A DNA stretch of 64,000 nt. It comes from Ricinus communis. Its lineage: Eukaryota; Streptophyta; Magnoliopsida; Malpighiales; Euphorbiaceae. The stretch covers positions 25,282,342-25,346,341 of the forward strand of contig NC_063256.1 of NCBI RefSeq assembly GCF_019578655.1, read 5' to 3'. Positions 31,562 through 43,159 of this stretch are shown one piece after another. Within the stretch, counting starts at the first letter, position 1; every line of letters starts with the position of its first letter. Under the pieces are notes generated by a model. The model was not told the DNA's origin and made no database searches. It saw only the letters and a program-made list of their open reading frames with translations. A program made the position numbers and the translations under genes.

Positions 31562-32262
31562 ATGACGGAAAGCCTGAGCCTTGGATTGATAGCAAGGGGA
31601 GGTCCTGCTCAGGGTTTGAGATTTTTACAGAAGAGTTCCAATAATTTGACGATTGAGAAGATTGAGCAGCTCCAGGCGAAGAAGCTTAGCCTTGAAGCCG
31701 AGACTGAGAGCGCCTTCAAATGGAAGCCGAGAGCAAAAGAGCCTGCACCAACAATTGAGAAAATGGTCGATGTGCTCGCCTTTATAGAAAATTCTATTTG
31801 TGATGTATTTTTTGAGGACATGTTTATCCTAAACTTGTTTAACAATGCAGATGAATTAGCTGCAAAACTTAATGAAATGCATATCGATTCTGCTTACTTC
31901 TGTGGAGTTCTATCGAATAGTGACCTGCATTTTGATAATCATCTCATACGCATATTTGACATTAATTCCATGCCATGTCATTCATTGAATTTAGGCACAA
32001 TTGACTCTCCTCGAGAAATCTGGCTAGGAGCTAACTTGATTCTTGAGGAAAGAGAGAGAATAATAAAAATATTAATAAAAAAACAAAAATGCTTTGCCTA
32101 GTCGTACGAAGACATGCTGGTGTGGACAAATAGATAGCTGACCATAAAATACCTACCTACCTTGAGATCAAACCCGTCAAGCAGAAACTCCATAAACTGC
32201 TATCGGAATGGGCCCAATTGGTTAAAGAAGAGATCCAAAAGCAAATAAAAGCCAAGTTTGAT
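31562..32262 (+). pseudogene. Tat pol linker and RT entry, relic
   Basis: A 179-codon open frame with an ending like 16400-16680 of Tat-1 (NSMPCHSLNLGTIDSPRE, then LEERERIIKILIKKQKCFA). It is followed by a stop and then by SYEDM and EEIQKQIKAKF, the usual run-up to the RT core. The RT core itself is missing: at 32264 an Athila-2-type LTR begins. Confidence 0.6.
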
Positions 32263-32263
32263 G

Positions 32264-32685
32264 CTCGTTATTCGCACACGGCAAAGTGCATCGGTCGTAT
32301 CAAGTAATATAATGATGAATAAGAGTATCACTCCACTGGGGATCTAATTGTGAGTACTACCTTCAATCATATACTAATGTTTAGCAATCAAACTGTTGTT
32401 TGGGTGTAATAATATTTAAAAGTAAAACAATCTTGAAAATGAAGATTAAAACAATTAGTAAACTTATCAAGGATAGCCTATTTAGGTAGTGAATCCCCCT
32501 AATAAGTTAAATATTTCATGAAACAAACAGCAATTAATTTCAATCAAGAGTTGAGTGGCATTCCACCAAATTAGGTTTAAACCTTTGTCAAGTGATTAAA
32601 CCCCTAATTCCTAAGAGGAGGGAGAGGAATCTCTTCTCAGACCCACTTGCACTTAATGATACCCAATCACTTAAGTCATTTTCTA
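32264..32685 (-). mobile_element. Athila-2-type LTR fragment, minus strand
   Basis: TGATGCTCGTTATTCGCAC, then ACGGCAAAGTGCATCGGTCG, is the reverse complement of the LTR end at 56700-56769. Matches continue to CTAAGAGGAGGGAGAGG and AATCTCTTCTCAGACC, then stop near 32685, about one third of the LTR. Confidence 0.7.
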
Positions 32686-33560
32686 TCTCTTCTACTTAAA
32701 TTCAGTCATTATATAAGTCCCTAAAGGTCTTCAGGTTCATCATCTAAAGCCTCTCGATCCATCCTGGAAGCACATTTCATACCACCATATGCACTTGGTC
32801 ATTTTCAGAAGGCTTGTTCTTCATTAACCCAATCTTGTGCTTCCACTTGGTCAAGAACTCAAAGAAGGACTGATATGGATTTTGCTTGGGGTACTAAAGG
32901 TCCCTTATTGACACTTCCAAAGGAGTGTTGCAATTATATTGTTTGACAAAATAATTATATAAATCACGCCATTCAGCTTTGGTAGATTTTTCCAGTCTGT
33001 GATACTAGTTTATAATGGGTCCTTTTAGGGAAAATACAAACAACTTGAAATTTTAGGTCCTACTCAGCTGAGTAGTTCCTATGATGGTGATATACTACTT
33101 CAGATGAACTTTCAAATCACTAGTCCCATAGAACTTATTCATCTCGGGCATCCTGAACTCGCAAGCAGCTTATCTTCACCTGTCAAAATTAGCTCTTTGA
33201 AATCATAGGTCGAGTCCAACCCTTTGATTTCTACCATGCCTTACATCTTGTCAAGCCTAGTGTTCAAGCCACTCACAACTTCATCAGTGGCAAGGGCAAT
33301 CTCCCTTTTAGCCTGGTCCATTATGAACTCGTCAAAATCCTTGAAGTTTCGGAGCACTCCTCTTATAGCAGGGTCTTCAGCATTACAACTGTTGTAGTAG
33401 CAACAATAATTTCAGTGGCTACTATAGCGGGGTCGACAACAACAAGAGGATTAGCTACCATAGGACTACTAGTGCAATTGGGGAGATAGGCGGGGTTGAT
33501 TTGTAGTTACCTAGCTAAAAGTTGTTGGAGCTCCTCCCAAATGATACCTCTGAGATCCTT
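32686..33560 (-). pseudogene. Tat gag relic, minus strand
   Basis: The minus strand carries the same gag as 13300-14150: an AEDPAIRGVLRNFKDFDEFIM-like stretch, a QAKREIALATDE-like stretch, then after frameshifts EWRDLYNYFVKQYN and YQSFFEFLTKWKHK (about 32845-32985). Multiple stops. Together with 33561-34740 it is the 5' part of a Tat element on the minus strand. Confidence 0.6.
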
Positions 33561-34740
33561 TATGACAACACTGCAAGGCTTTTCAACCTAATAAGCACAT
33601 GCTAACTAATAAGAGAGACTAGGGCGGAGATAGGAGTCGGCACCCGGGTAATTCTTTGGGACACTTTTTCTAATTGAGTGACGTTTCTTGATTCTAAAAG
33701 GAAGCTTCACCACATCCAAAGATGGATCCGGAAGCCAACTTTTTTATTTTTGTATCTTTTTCTTTAATTCTATTGTTTAACGGGCTATTCCCTATAAATG
33801 CGACAATTGTATTTCTAACAAATATCCATTACAACATGTGAGGTCCTCTTAAGTCTCACCCATTTTATTAAGCTCAACCCATGTTTGATTTGTTAGCCTA
33901 CTTAATTATTTAATTATGTACAAAGGCCTACTTAGTCTAGCTCAATTACATTTTATGTATTTAATTCCAACCTTTAAACCTAAATGGACTACTTTTTATG
34001 TTAAGGCCCAATTTGATGATTCTTATTCTAGTGTGGCCCATTTAATTAATTAAAGTATGGCAAAACCCACTAAGTCTTTATGGATTTTAACTTTGGTCTA
34101 TTTTACCATCCTTTAACCTATTGGACTACTTTTTCATGTCAAGGTCTAATTTTAAACCTAAAGTCTACGTGTTCAATTTTAGTTAAGCATTCACACAATA
34201 GATATTTAGCATCCATCAAAATAATACAGAAATTAAAGTGTAGGAAATTGAATCTAACTTTTACAGCCCTCTTACAACTAAGAAATTAAAAGAAAAATAC
34301 ATAAAACAAAGTTACAAGGTACAAAATAGACTGAAATTGCATAGAAATCCGAAATAGGGCAAACTTTAGTGTAGAGCTGCTTGGTCTAGGTCACAGAGCT
34401 GACAGACTCTAGGGCTTGATTACAGTCGGTCTGTAATTGTCTCGATCCTCCCTCGCCCATAAGCCGATTTCACATGCACTGAAGACAAAAATCAATTAAA
34501 AACCTGAAAAACATGAAATCAAAGACATAAAAATGAATTAAACAGACTAAAACACAATAGAATTACACAATAATATATATAACAAAATTGACAGTAAACA
34601 AAAGAACTTCATATAATAGATCTCTATTTCAAACATATAATCTTAGAAATCTAATACAATCATATAATCATTTATAGAAAGACATCAATCTTAGACTAGG
34701 TCTCCTCCTATAATTGGGGGTCCACCGCTCTCGTATATTA
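33561..34740 (-). mobile_element. Tat leader and LTR, minus strand
   Basis: 33561-33735 is the inverted leader block (CAAGGCTTTTCAACCTAATA and GGAAGCTTCACCACA). 33736-34740 follows the Tat LTR inverted (TTAATTCTATTGTTTAACGG, then GGCCCAATTTGATG-like). The left border of the LTR in its own direction is not sharply defined. Confidence 0.55.
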
Positions 34741-35665
34741 GTACCAGCAGATGGACATCACAGTTTGCTAGAGCAAGAGGCTCTACAGTTTTTGGCACAA
34801 CATACACGTAAGTTCCATTTTCTATTATTCATTCTTGTTCTTTTATTTATACATCAATTACTGACTGTTTAAATGTAGATATGGGCCTTGGAGATCAGTT
34901 TTCTAGTAGGCTCCCAACCTATTAGCAGTTCTCAAGCCTTCTGCCGCTTGAGCCACTAGAGCTCGAGCAGGAGCATCCCGCTAGAGTGGGTGCAGGTCCA
35001 TGTACATCGTATGTAGATTAACTCTATATCTTGGCATCAGGTAAAAGAAAGATATATGAGTTAAATTTATAATTTGATAGTTCAATTACTTACCTTTACA
35101 TTTTTAGATTCGCGGTGACTAGCTCGGGGATCGTCACTATTGGGATCGTTATATGCCATTTGCCACTGATATTAAGCATAGGAGGATTGGCTGGTCCTCT
35201 TTGTCGAGCATGGTACTTGGGCGAGCAGATTTATAGCTAGAAGAGGAGGCCCAGCTGATGGCGAGTACTTATGTCCCTTCTCTTGTTGATGTTCTAGACG
35301 GTTGATATTGCCGATGAAGAGCTGGCATTGAGTTTCGAGGGGTATGACGACCTTGAGGATCTCACCATCTGATTACGGAAGACTGACTATACTTCTTTCA
35401 TATCTAAGCTACTAAGGCCCGTACCTTTAAATTGCAATACTATAGCTCAAGTACTTTCTCACCCTAGTTACTTTATTGAATTGTTGCTTGCATAATTATT
35501 TGACCGTCACTTTTGTGTTTACAGTTCTCATGCCCCACACTTTAGGTTTTTGAGTCGACATAAGGGCGACCCACTAGCCATCCCAAGCTCACTCGTGTCT
35601 CAGGCTCATTTACCTTTGCTGCTTCGAAGGCACCTCCAACTATGGTATCAGATGCGATTTCGGGG
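34741..35665 (+). other. Unidentified exon-like stretch
   Basis: Higher GC than its surroundings. Three short potentially coding blocks (34745-34810, 34880-35038, 35110-35400) are separated by AT-rich gaps that start GTAAGT/GTAAAAG and end TTTAAATGTAG, ACATTTTTAG and TTGTGTTTACAG. One frame reads DRHYWDRYMPFATDIKHRRIGWSSL. I do not recognise the protein. It could be a captured host-gene fragment or a decayed transposon gene. Interrupted on the right by the copia LTR at 35666. Stops are present. Confidence 0.35.
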
Positions 35666-36690
35666 TGTTAGCCTTAGTGCCTTGTCATATGGCTTATTTC
35701 TTATTTTCTGATTTTAACAAATAAATTGATGCTTGAACTAATGTTTCCTTGAGTTTCAATAATGTAGCATAAGTTAAGTAAAAACACTTCAAAATTGCGA
35801 CCGCACTAAGAGGGCGCGATCGCTGAAATTAACAATTTGGTGGCAGCAACTTCAAGCCTACAATTGCTCAAAATTGCAACCGCACCATATAAGGCATGAA
35901 TGCGAAAAGTGGAAGTTTCAATGCAGAAGCTTTTGGCTTGGAAAAGCTTGAAATCGCAACCACACCTCAGGAGGGCGCAACCATGAAAATTGAAAACTGA
36001 AGTAACCATTAGGAACCAGCAACAGTTATATCAGAAAGCCACCAATGCCATGCCGCCATGCCAGATAGCTGTTGGAGGCATTTCAAGAATCACGACTGTG
36101 ATTTGCATCCTGACAAGTGCATTTAATGCACTATCTTAAAGCTAGATTGTGTGAACTTTTAGGGATTTACTCATAACAGCTCTTTGAGGTTTTTAGCCTA
36201 TAAAGCCATATCAAAAGGTCATTTAAGGTTGATCAACAACCTCTATAAGTCTACATTATTATGCATTAAATTCTTTCTTTCTTGCAATTAATATTTTTCA
36301 TTTTTAGTTGTTGTAAGAGCTTGAAGGCTCTTATGAGGTTTGAGTGTTAGCCAAAACACTTAGGTTAAGGTTTAAGGGTTAGCTAAGGAAAACTCTTGTA
36401 AGGGTTGTGTGTGAGCCTAAAACACACAAATTTATAAGGTTTAGTGTGAGCCCTAAAACACTAAATTGGGAGTGAGCTTGAAAACTCCAAATATAAAGAT
36501 ACAAGTATAGTTAATACCCAATTGTGAATTGGGGAGTAGATGTAAGGTTTGTTAACACCCAAACCACTATAATTCATTCTATGCTATTCTTCTTACTCAC
36601 TACTCATTCTCCCTGAATCAAATTCTTAATGTACCACCCTTTCTCTATTCACCAATTCAACTCCCCCTTCTTAGTTCATAAGCGCAAACA
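35666..36690 (+). mobile_element. 5' LTR of a SIRE-like copia element
   Basis: Starts TGTTAGCCTTAGTGCC and ends AGCGCAAACA three bases before the primer site. TATAAAG at 36199-36205. The repeated GTGAGCC/CTAAAACACTAA-like text (36340-36500) is typical of the R-U5 region of SIRE/Maximus LTRs. The matching 3' LTR is not in the window. Confidence 0.7.
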
Positions 36691-36693
36691 AAG

Positions 36694-36705
36694 TGGTATC
36701 AAAGC
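36694..36705 (+). promoter_or_regulatory. Primer-binding site, tRNA-iMet type
   Basis: TGGTATCAAAGC differs at one base from the usual copia primer site TGGTATCAGAGC, the complement of initiator tRNA-Met. It lies three bases after the LTR end. Confidence 0.85.
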
Positions 36706-36750
36706 TTAGTACTTTTCATCAAAGCTTAAGTGTAAGAGTCAAAGATTAAA

Positions 36751-37965
36751 ATGGCCAATGCAAGAATCCACCATTGAAGACCAACTTCAATGGGTCTGAT
36801 TATGCCCATTGAAAGTACAAGATGGAAATCTTCATCCACAGTGACACGATGGATGTGTGGGATTGCGTAAGGAAGGAGTGGAAGCCCCCAAATAAGCAAG
36901 TAGATGGAACAGACATTCCTCTTGATAGAGACGAGTGGGTGGATGCTCATATGAAAGCAAATGGCAAAAAAAAAATAGCTATGATCATCCTCCTTAGCTC
37001 ACTCTCTAAAGAGGAGTGTGAAAGGATTCAACATCTACTAACCTCTTACAAGATTTGGAAGACCTTGGAAAACTATAATGAGGGTACAAGATAATTTAAG
37101 TCTAAAAAGATCCAATTTGTGACAGAGTATGAGCTCCTCAAGATGAAGCCTAATGAGACCATCACCAATATGACATCATCAATAACTTTAGAAAGTTAGG
37201 CAAGCATTATAAGCTTGTTGACATTAATAACAAGATTCTCAAGGTTCTACCACTTAAGGACTACAGTTCAAGAGTGACAAGTATAAAAGAAACCAATAAG
37301 GACTTGGGGAAGGTGTCAATGGATGAACTCATTGGAAAGCTCCTTACTTATGAGATGGCCTTAAGGAAGGAGGAAGAATAAGAAAAAGAAAGGGAGACAA
37401 GGAGAAAACCCCTAGCTCTCAAAAGCTCCACCAAGCCTCAAGAGAGTGAAAGCTCTAATGGATCTGAATCAAGTGAAGATGAGGATAAAGAGCTTGCCAT
37501 GCTTTCCAAAAGGGTCAAGGAAATCATGAGGAATAAGAGAAAAGACAAAAGGCCCTTTAGAAAGGCTTTCTCAAGCTCCAACAACAACTCAAACTTCAAG
37601 GAAATGAAGGAAAAGAAGAGTTATCTCACTTGTTATGGATGTGGGAAGCAAGGGCATATCAAAGCCTATTGCTTCAAAAGCAAGAACAAAAAGAAGTTTG
37701 AGAAAGAAAAGGATAAGAGGAAGGCTTTCAAGGCAACATGGGATGACTCTTCATCAGTGGAGAGGAAGATGAGGAGGTAGCTAACCTTTGCTTCATAGCG
37801 CAAGAGTATAAACCAAATGAGCTACATCTCACTCTTGTAATGATCATGAATGTGAAAAAAATTTGCCTTGCATGGATGATGATGACTTGCTTGAAGTCAT
37901 GAATTTGAAATGCAAAAGATATCGTTTGGAAATGAAAGTTTACAAAGAAAAGTGCTCCAAGTTTG
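36751..37965 (+). pseudogene. Copia gag
   Basis: ATG at 36751 (MANARIHH, then stop and frameshift). The gag core follows: YAHWKYKMEIFIHS, DVWDCVRKEW, LSSLSKEECERIQHLLTSYKIWKTLE, then frameshifted sequence. The zinc knuckle C-x2-C-x4-H-x4-C (CYGCGKQGHIKAYC) lies at 37631-37672, within a Lys-rich region. Ends where orientation flips near 37965. Nucleocapsid/capsid in an intact element. Confidence 0.75.
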
Positions 37966-39257
37966 AGCAATATTTACCATTTAAAAAAGCATTTTTAACA
38001 TCAAGCATAGGCTAGAAATATTCTAATGGCTTCTAATCTTGCTACGGGAGCAAATGTTTCATCATAAATCAATACCTTCCTCTTGGTTATATCCTTTGGC
38101 AACCAATCGGGCTTTATTCCTAGTGATGACACCTTGCTCATCTGAATTATTCATATACACCCATTTACAACCTATGTTAGGATGATCCTTGGGTCTAGGG
38201 ACATTCCCAAACTTGATTTCTCTCAAATTGGTTGAGTTCCTCTTGCATAGTAATCACCCAACATTCATTATTATGAGACTCATTAATGGTCCTTGCTCAA
38301 TTTGAGAGCCAAAAGCAAGAACATTATCTAAGTTTTTGAATTGAGATCTAGTACTTACACCTTTTGTGACATCACTTATGATAAATTCCTTTGGATGCCC
38401 CATTGGTTTCCTCCATTCTCTAGGAAACTCTTGTTGAGCTTCCTCTTAAGGAGGTGGTGAAGGTTCATCTTGATGATGTTGAAATTGAGAAGATTCTTCT
38501 TCTTAATTCACTTCATCATTGATCTCAAGCTTCTCAACATCACCTACAAAATTGTCAAAGGGAACCTTTCACAAGATCAAGTGTACTAGACTCATCAAAA
38601 ACAACATTCATAGATTCTTCAACTACCATAGACTTTTTGTTAAATACCCTATATGCTTTGCTAGAGGAGGAATAGCCCAAAAATATACCTTCATCCATTT
38701 TGGATGAAAATTTCCCAAGATTACCCTTGGTGTTTAAAATATAACATTTGCATCCAAAAACTCTTAGATATGAGATTTTGGGTTTTCTTCCATTCCATAG
38801 CTCATAAGATGTTTTATTTAAAATTGGTCTTTTGAAAACTTTATTAATCAAATAACATGATGTATTGACGGCTTCGGCCCAAAAGCTAATAGGTAAACTA
38901 TACTCATTGAGCATTGTTCTAGCCATCTCTACAGGAATTCCAAATTTTCCTTTCCACAACACCATTTTGTTGTGGTGTTCTAGGGAAAGAAAAATAATGT
39001 GAAATGCCATTTTCATCACAAAAGGATTCAAATAAAACATTTTCGAATTCTTTTCCATGATTACTTCTTATTTTGGAAATACAAAAGCCCTTTTTCATTT
39101 TGAACTCTTTTTGTAAAACTTTTGAAAGCTTCAAAAGTATCATTCTTATGAGTTAAGAAACTAACCTAAGTAAATCTAGAGTAATCATCTAAAAGAACAT
39201 ATGCATGATGTTTTCCTCCTAAGCTAGCAACTCTCGTAGGGCCAAACAAATCCATGC
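37966..39257 (-). pseudogene. Copia integrase and RT start, inverted against its gag
   Basis: On the minus strand, integrase comes first: MDLFGPTRVASLGGKHHAYV (about 39250), LLDDYSRF, NHGKEFEN (second Asp region changed to Asn), PQQNGVVERK (Glu). The integrase C-terminal region then reads SFWAEAVNTSCYLINK, VFGCKCYILN, IFLGYSSSSKAYRVFNK. After a spacer the RT opens: NKARLVAKGYNQEEGID, DETFAPVARLEAIRIFLAYA, then VKNAFLNGKY with about ten residues lost. RT ends abruptly at 37966 against the gag. The order is normal for copia, only inverted. Confidence 0.75.
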
Positions 39258-40470
39258 GATATTAGGGTTTTGAATATGATTAATCACATGCATAGGTTTA
39301 TATAATTAGATTTCCATTTTCATTATGATTTTGTAATTAAATTAGTTTATTAGGATTATATGATTAATCTACCATTTCTTTACTGTGCCTTTTTAGTTCC
39401 TAGGGTTTTGTATTAGTTTTTTTGTAGGGTTTCTGGTTCAATCAATTATTATTTGCTATCTTTATTTTATTTCTTTCATATCTAATCGGTTTTTACCCTC
39501 TGTGCATGTTAAAATTGGCTTTGGGACATGAGAATACACTAAAAGTCAAAAAAGTCAGCCTGGATGCCCTAAAGCCGATCGGCATAAGGCAGAGCCAATT
39601 GGCTCTACAGCTTTTTATCCTAATTTTTGGATTTTTATGAGTTTTTAATGTACTTTCATTGATTTTATGTACTATATTAGATTTTAGGGCTTTTTCTATG
39701 CAATTTTAGTCGTAGGTTGGGTTGTAATAGCTAGCTTTATATTTTTAATCTTTATTTTTGTTTGTTTCATGGTTTGATGTGTAATAAATAATTCTAATAT
39801 GACTGCCTAATTAAAAAATGGACATATAGACTTTAGGCTAAAATTGGACATAAGATGAAAATTGTAGTCCATTAGGCTAATTAACATTAATTAGGCTTAA
39901 ACTCTAAAATTGAAGTAGATTTAGTGAGCCTTGACATGTTTTAGTTAGGATTGGGCTATATTAGAGTTAAGTTCACTCAAAATGGGCCTTGTCATAATAA
40001 GTATTCCATTAGCCTTAAAGGTTGGAAATCAAAAGCATAACTTGTAATTAGGCTAGACTAAGTCGACTATATACATAATTAATTAGTAAGTTAGATTAAC
40101 AACTTTAATGTGGGCTAGGCTTGAATAAAATGGGCTCGCCCTAGGTAAATTATATGTGTTATTTGGTATGCATGTTATGAACTACTTGTGTTTATAGGGA
40201 ATGATTTATTAACAATAAAATTAAAGACCAATATACACAAATAAGGAAGTTGGCTTCCGTATCCATCTCTGGATTTGTGGCGTAAGCTTCCTTATGGAAT
40301 TTGAGAAACGCCACTCATCAGTAAAAGTGTCCCGATGATTGCCCGAGTGGAGACTCCCATCTCCACACTAGTCTTAATGAGTAGTTAGCGTGTTCCTTAT
40401 TAGGTTGAAAAGCCTTACAGTAGTCGCTAAAGATACTTGGATGCGCACTCGAAACCACCGTCCATAATGC
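39258..40470 (+). mobile_element. Tat LTR (5'-truncated) and leader
   Basis: 39258-40240 matches the Tat-1 LTR (11330-12130), and 40241-40470 the leader block. U3 is missing on the left, where the inverted copia pol ends. On the right the leader stops at CGTCCATAAT and meets the end of a pol that runs the other way, so it is not the 5' end of that pol. Confidence 0.6.
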
Positions 40471-40474
40471 CCTT

Positions 40475-41400
40475 CATCCTCTTCTCCTCTATCAGGGCTG
40501 ATTATTTGTATCTACTTCAGGCCCATTCGGCTTCTAGTATCTAGGCCTCCAATACAGTCCTCAACGACTTTAGCTCAACTTTCACAGGCAATACCACTTC
40601 CATCTCGTAATCTAATGCATGTGGTGTTGCCCCTATTAAAGTTCGAATGGTCGTCCTGTAACCCTAGAGAGCATAAGGGAGCCGCTTTGCCCAATCCTTG
40701 TAATCTTGGCCAATTATTCTTTATGTGCTTGTTTGCTACTTCCGTGGCCCTGTTACCTTACGACCTGTAAGGTGAGGACTTATGGTGCTTGATTCCATAC
40801 TTTGTCATCAGTACTTTAAATTTTTCTTGGAGCTGAACTCCGTTATCTGAAACCATGTGGTGGGGAATCCTGTATCGATAAATCAAATTCGCACAAAGGA
40901 TGATGCTTCAATCCATTTCGAGAAATAGTCAATTGTGACCACTATGTACTGATGTCCATTGCTGGTAGTGGGCCTTATTTCCTTGATGATGTCTATTCCC
41001 TAAGTAGAGAATTGCCACAGAGACGTCATTATGTGTAACTCAGAGAGCGGTAAGTGGATTTGATTGGCGTGGGTCTGACACTAGTGGCACTTCCTAAAAC
41101 TGGATGCAATCCCCTTCCATCATCAACTAAAAGAAGCCTTGCCTCAAGACCTTTTTAGCTTGATACGAGCCACTTATATAGGTCTTGCATATCCCTGTAT
41201 GGATCTCTTCCATTATTCTTTGTGCCTCTTGCTCACCAATGCATCGCAAGTGTATTCCATTCGGCCCTATCTTGTAAATCATGCCCTGATGGCTAAGGAA
41301 ATGTAGAGCCGCCTTGTAGAGAGCCACCTTGTCCTTACCCGTAGCTCCCTCAAGGTACAATCATTCCTTCAAGTATCGTTGTATGTTGAAATACCATGGC
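40475..41400 (-). pseudogene. Tat-2 integrase
   Basis: Minus strand: AALHFLSHQGMIYKIGPNGIHLRC, then MEEIHTGIC (zinc-binding His region), a decayed central part, RYRIPHHMVSDNGVQL (second Asp), SSPYRS and NRATEVANKHIKN (Glu region), then LRDGSGI-type sequence and a LKSLRTVLEA end, with LIEEKRMKGI just before 40475. Many stops. It joins the oppositely oriented leader at about 40472. Confidence 0.6.
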
Positions 41401-41499
41401 TTGCCATCACTTACAACATTCTTGACCCACTCTTCCTTCCTTTTGTAGCATGGCTCATATGACTGCACGATTATGAGAAGCCTGAATCTAGATCTCCCC

Positions 41500-41960
41500 G
41501 GGTTCTCCCAAACCAAGGCCAATCTTGCCAAGGCGCAGCCATTTAGTTCTGATCTCCATTGATATGCACAAATTGACACCTCTTGAACTGCTTGGTTGCT
41601 TCTTGTATGTGTTCATGATGTGGCCTCAATTTCTCCTCTCTTAAGTACTATTCACTCGTAACTTGCGATACCACCAGTATCGAGTCCCCGAGGATCTCCA
41701 TCTCATGAATTCCTATAACAAGTAATGTTTTTAGTCCAAATGCACACTCTTCGTACTCCGCTATATTATTGGTCACCTAGAAACTCAACTTCTTAGCTAA
41801 TAGGATTATCTCGCCTACCAGCATCGTCAATATGATCCCCACCCCTGCTCCTCTCTATTTGATAGCCCCATTAAAATATAGTCTCCATCCAACCACTGAT
41901 ATGGCAGCTAACCCCTCATTTGGGAATTTGAATGCACAAGGTTCATCATCGATGATTAAA
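41500..41960 (-). pseudogene. Tat-2 second RNase H (aRNH)
   Basis: Minus strand: WRLYFNGAI, GAGVGIILT, then VTNNIAEYEECAFGLKTLLVIGI, ILGDSILVVSQV and, further on, RCQFVHINGDQN. These are the aRNH motifs including N-N-x-A-E-Y. The Asp expected in FxDG is Asn, so catalysis is doubtful. Confidence 0.6.
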
Positions 41961-41989
41961 TTTTATGCTAAGAAGTTCGCTACTGCTTG

Positions 41990-42560
41990 CCCCTTGACTG
42001 CCTTTCTAGTCAAGTAATCAATGTCGAACTCTATCAAAATGATGAGCCATTTCCCTAACTTTTCAGCCAGAGAGGGTGTCCCTTGCAGATCCCTCATAGG
42101 GTCATGCTTTGATATTACCTGCACATAGTAAGACTAAAAATAGTGTCATACCCATTTTGATAACCATGCCACTACTAAGCATGTCTTTTCTACTTATACT
42201 TGCTCTAGTATGGCAGCAACTTCCTACTGATGTAATACACAACATGCTTGACTCCTCCTTTTAAAGCTTGTGCCAACATTGCCCTTAGGACTTCCCCTTC
42301 TACAGCTATGTATAGGATGAGGCTCCACCCTCGCTGCTGAGGCTACAGAACTGGTGGGGTCATAAGATATTCCTTGATCCTTTCAAAGGCTGCTTGACAT
42401 TGTTTATCCCAAACCACCTTCTGACCCTTTTCTTCAATAGCTAGTAGATAAGTGAGCAGATTGATATGAGCTTAGCGACTAACCGACTGATGTACAGAAC
42501 TCTTCCCAAAAAGCCCCTGACTTCCTTCTCTATCTTGGGTGCTAGCATGTCCCGAATGGC
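41990..42560 (-). pseudogene. Tat-2 RNase H
   Basis: Minus strand, with stops: LYIAVEGEVLRAMLAQALKG, then VKHVVYYISRKLL and the degraded VEKTCLVVAWL region. The domain order RT, RNase H, aRNH, integrase along the minus strand is normal for Tat. Confidence 0.6.
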
Positions 42561-43159
42561 CTTTACCTGGTCGGGGTCCACCTCAATACCTCTCTAGCTT
42601 ACTAGGAGTCCCAGCAGCTTACCCGAGGTGACACCAAATATGCACTTCTTAGGGATTATCCACAGGTTATTCTGTTATACCTTTTCCAAGAATTTATCCA
42701 GGGCCTACACGTGTCCTACGTGAGACTTGGTTTTTTGACCATCATGTCATCCATATACACTTCCACTTCCTTTTGCATGATGTCGAGGAACATAGTGACG
42801 GCCATCTGCTGATAGGTAGCCTCAACATTCTTCAATCCAAACAACATGACCCTATAGCAAAATACCCTGCATTTGGTGATGAAGGTTGTCTTAAGTTTAT
42901 CCACTACTGACATCATTATCTAGTTATAGCCTGAAAACCCATCTACAAAGGAGTACATGGCGTGGGCTGTCGATTTGTTTGCCAAGAAATCTATATGCGA
43001 CAAAAGGAAGTTGTCTTTAGGCGAGGCCTTATTGAGATCTCGATAGTCTACACAAACTCTGATTTTTCCATCCTTCTTGGGGACCAGGACCACATTAGCC
43101 AACCAAGTCGTGTGCTTCCCGTGCGGAAGAAATAGACGAATTTCAGCATTACACATATT
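42561..43159 (-). pseudogene. Tat-2 reverse transcriptase, N-terminus cut by Athila-2
   Basis: Minus strand: TTWLANVVLVPKKDGKIRVCVD, YRDLNKASPKDNF, then SVVDKLKTTFIT, MLFGLKN and the catalytic YMDDMMVK (YMDD encoded at 42746-42757). Catalytic residues are kept, but stops separate the segments. The upstream coding part is absent because the Athila-2 LTR starts at 43160 and the far side of Athila-2 does not resume Tat sequence. Confidence 0.75.
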
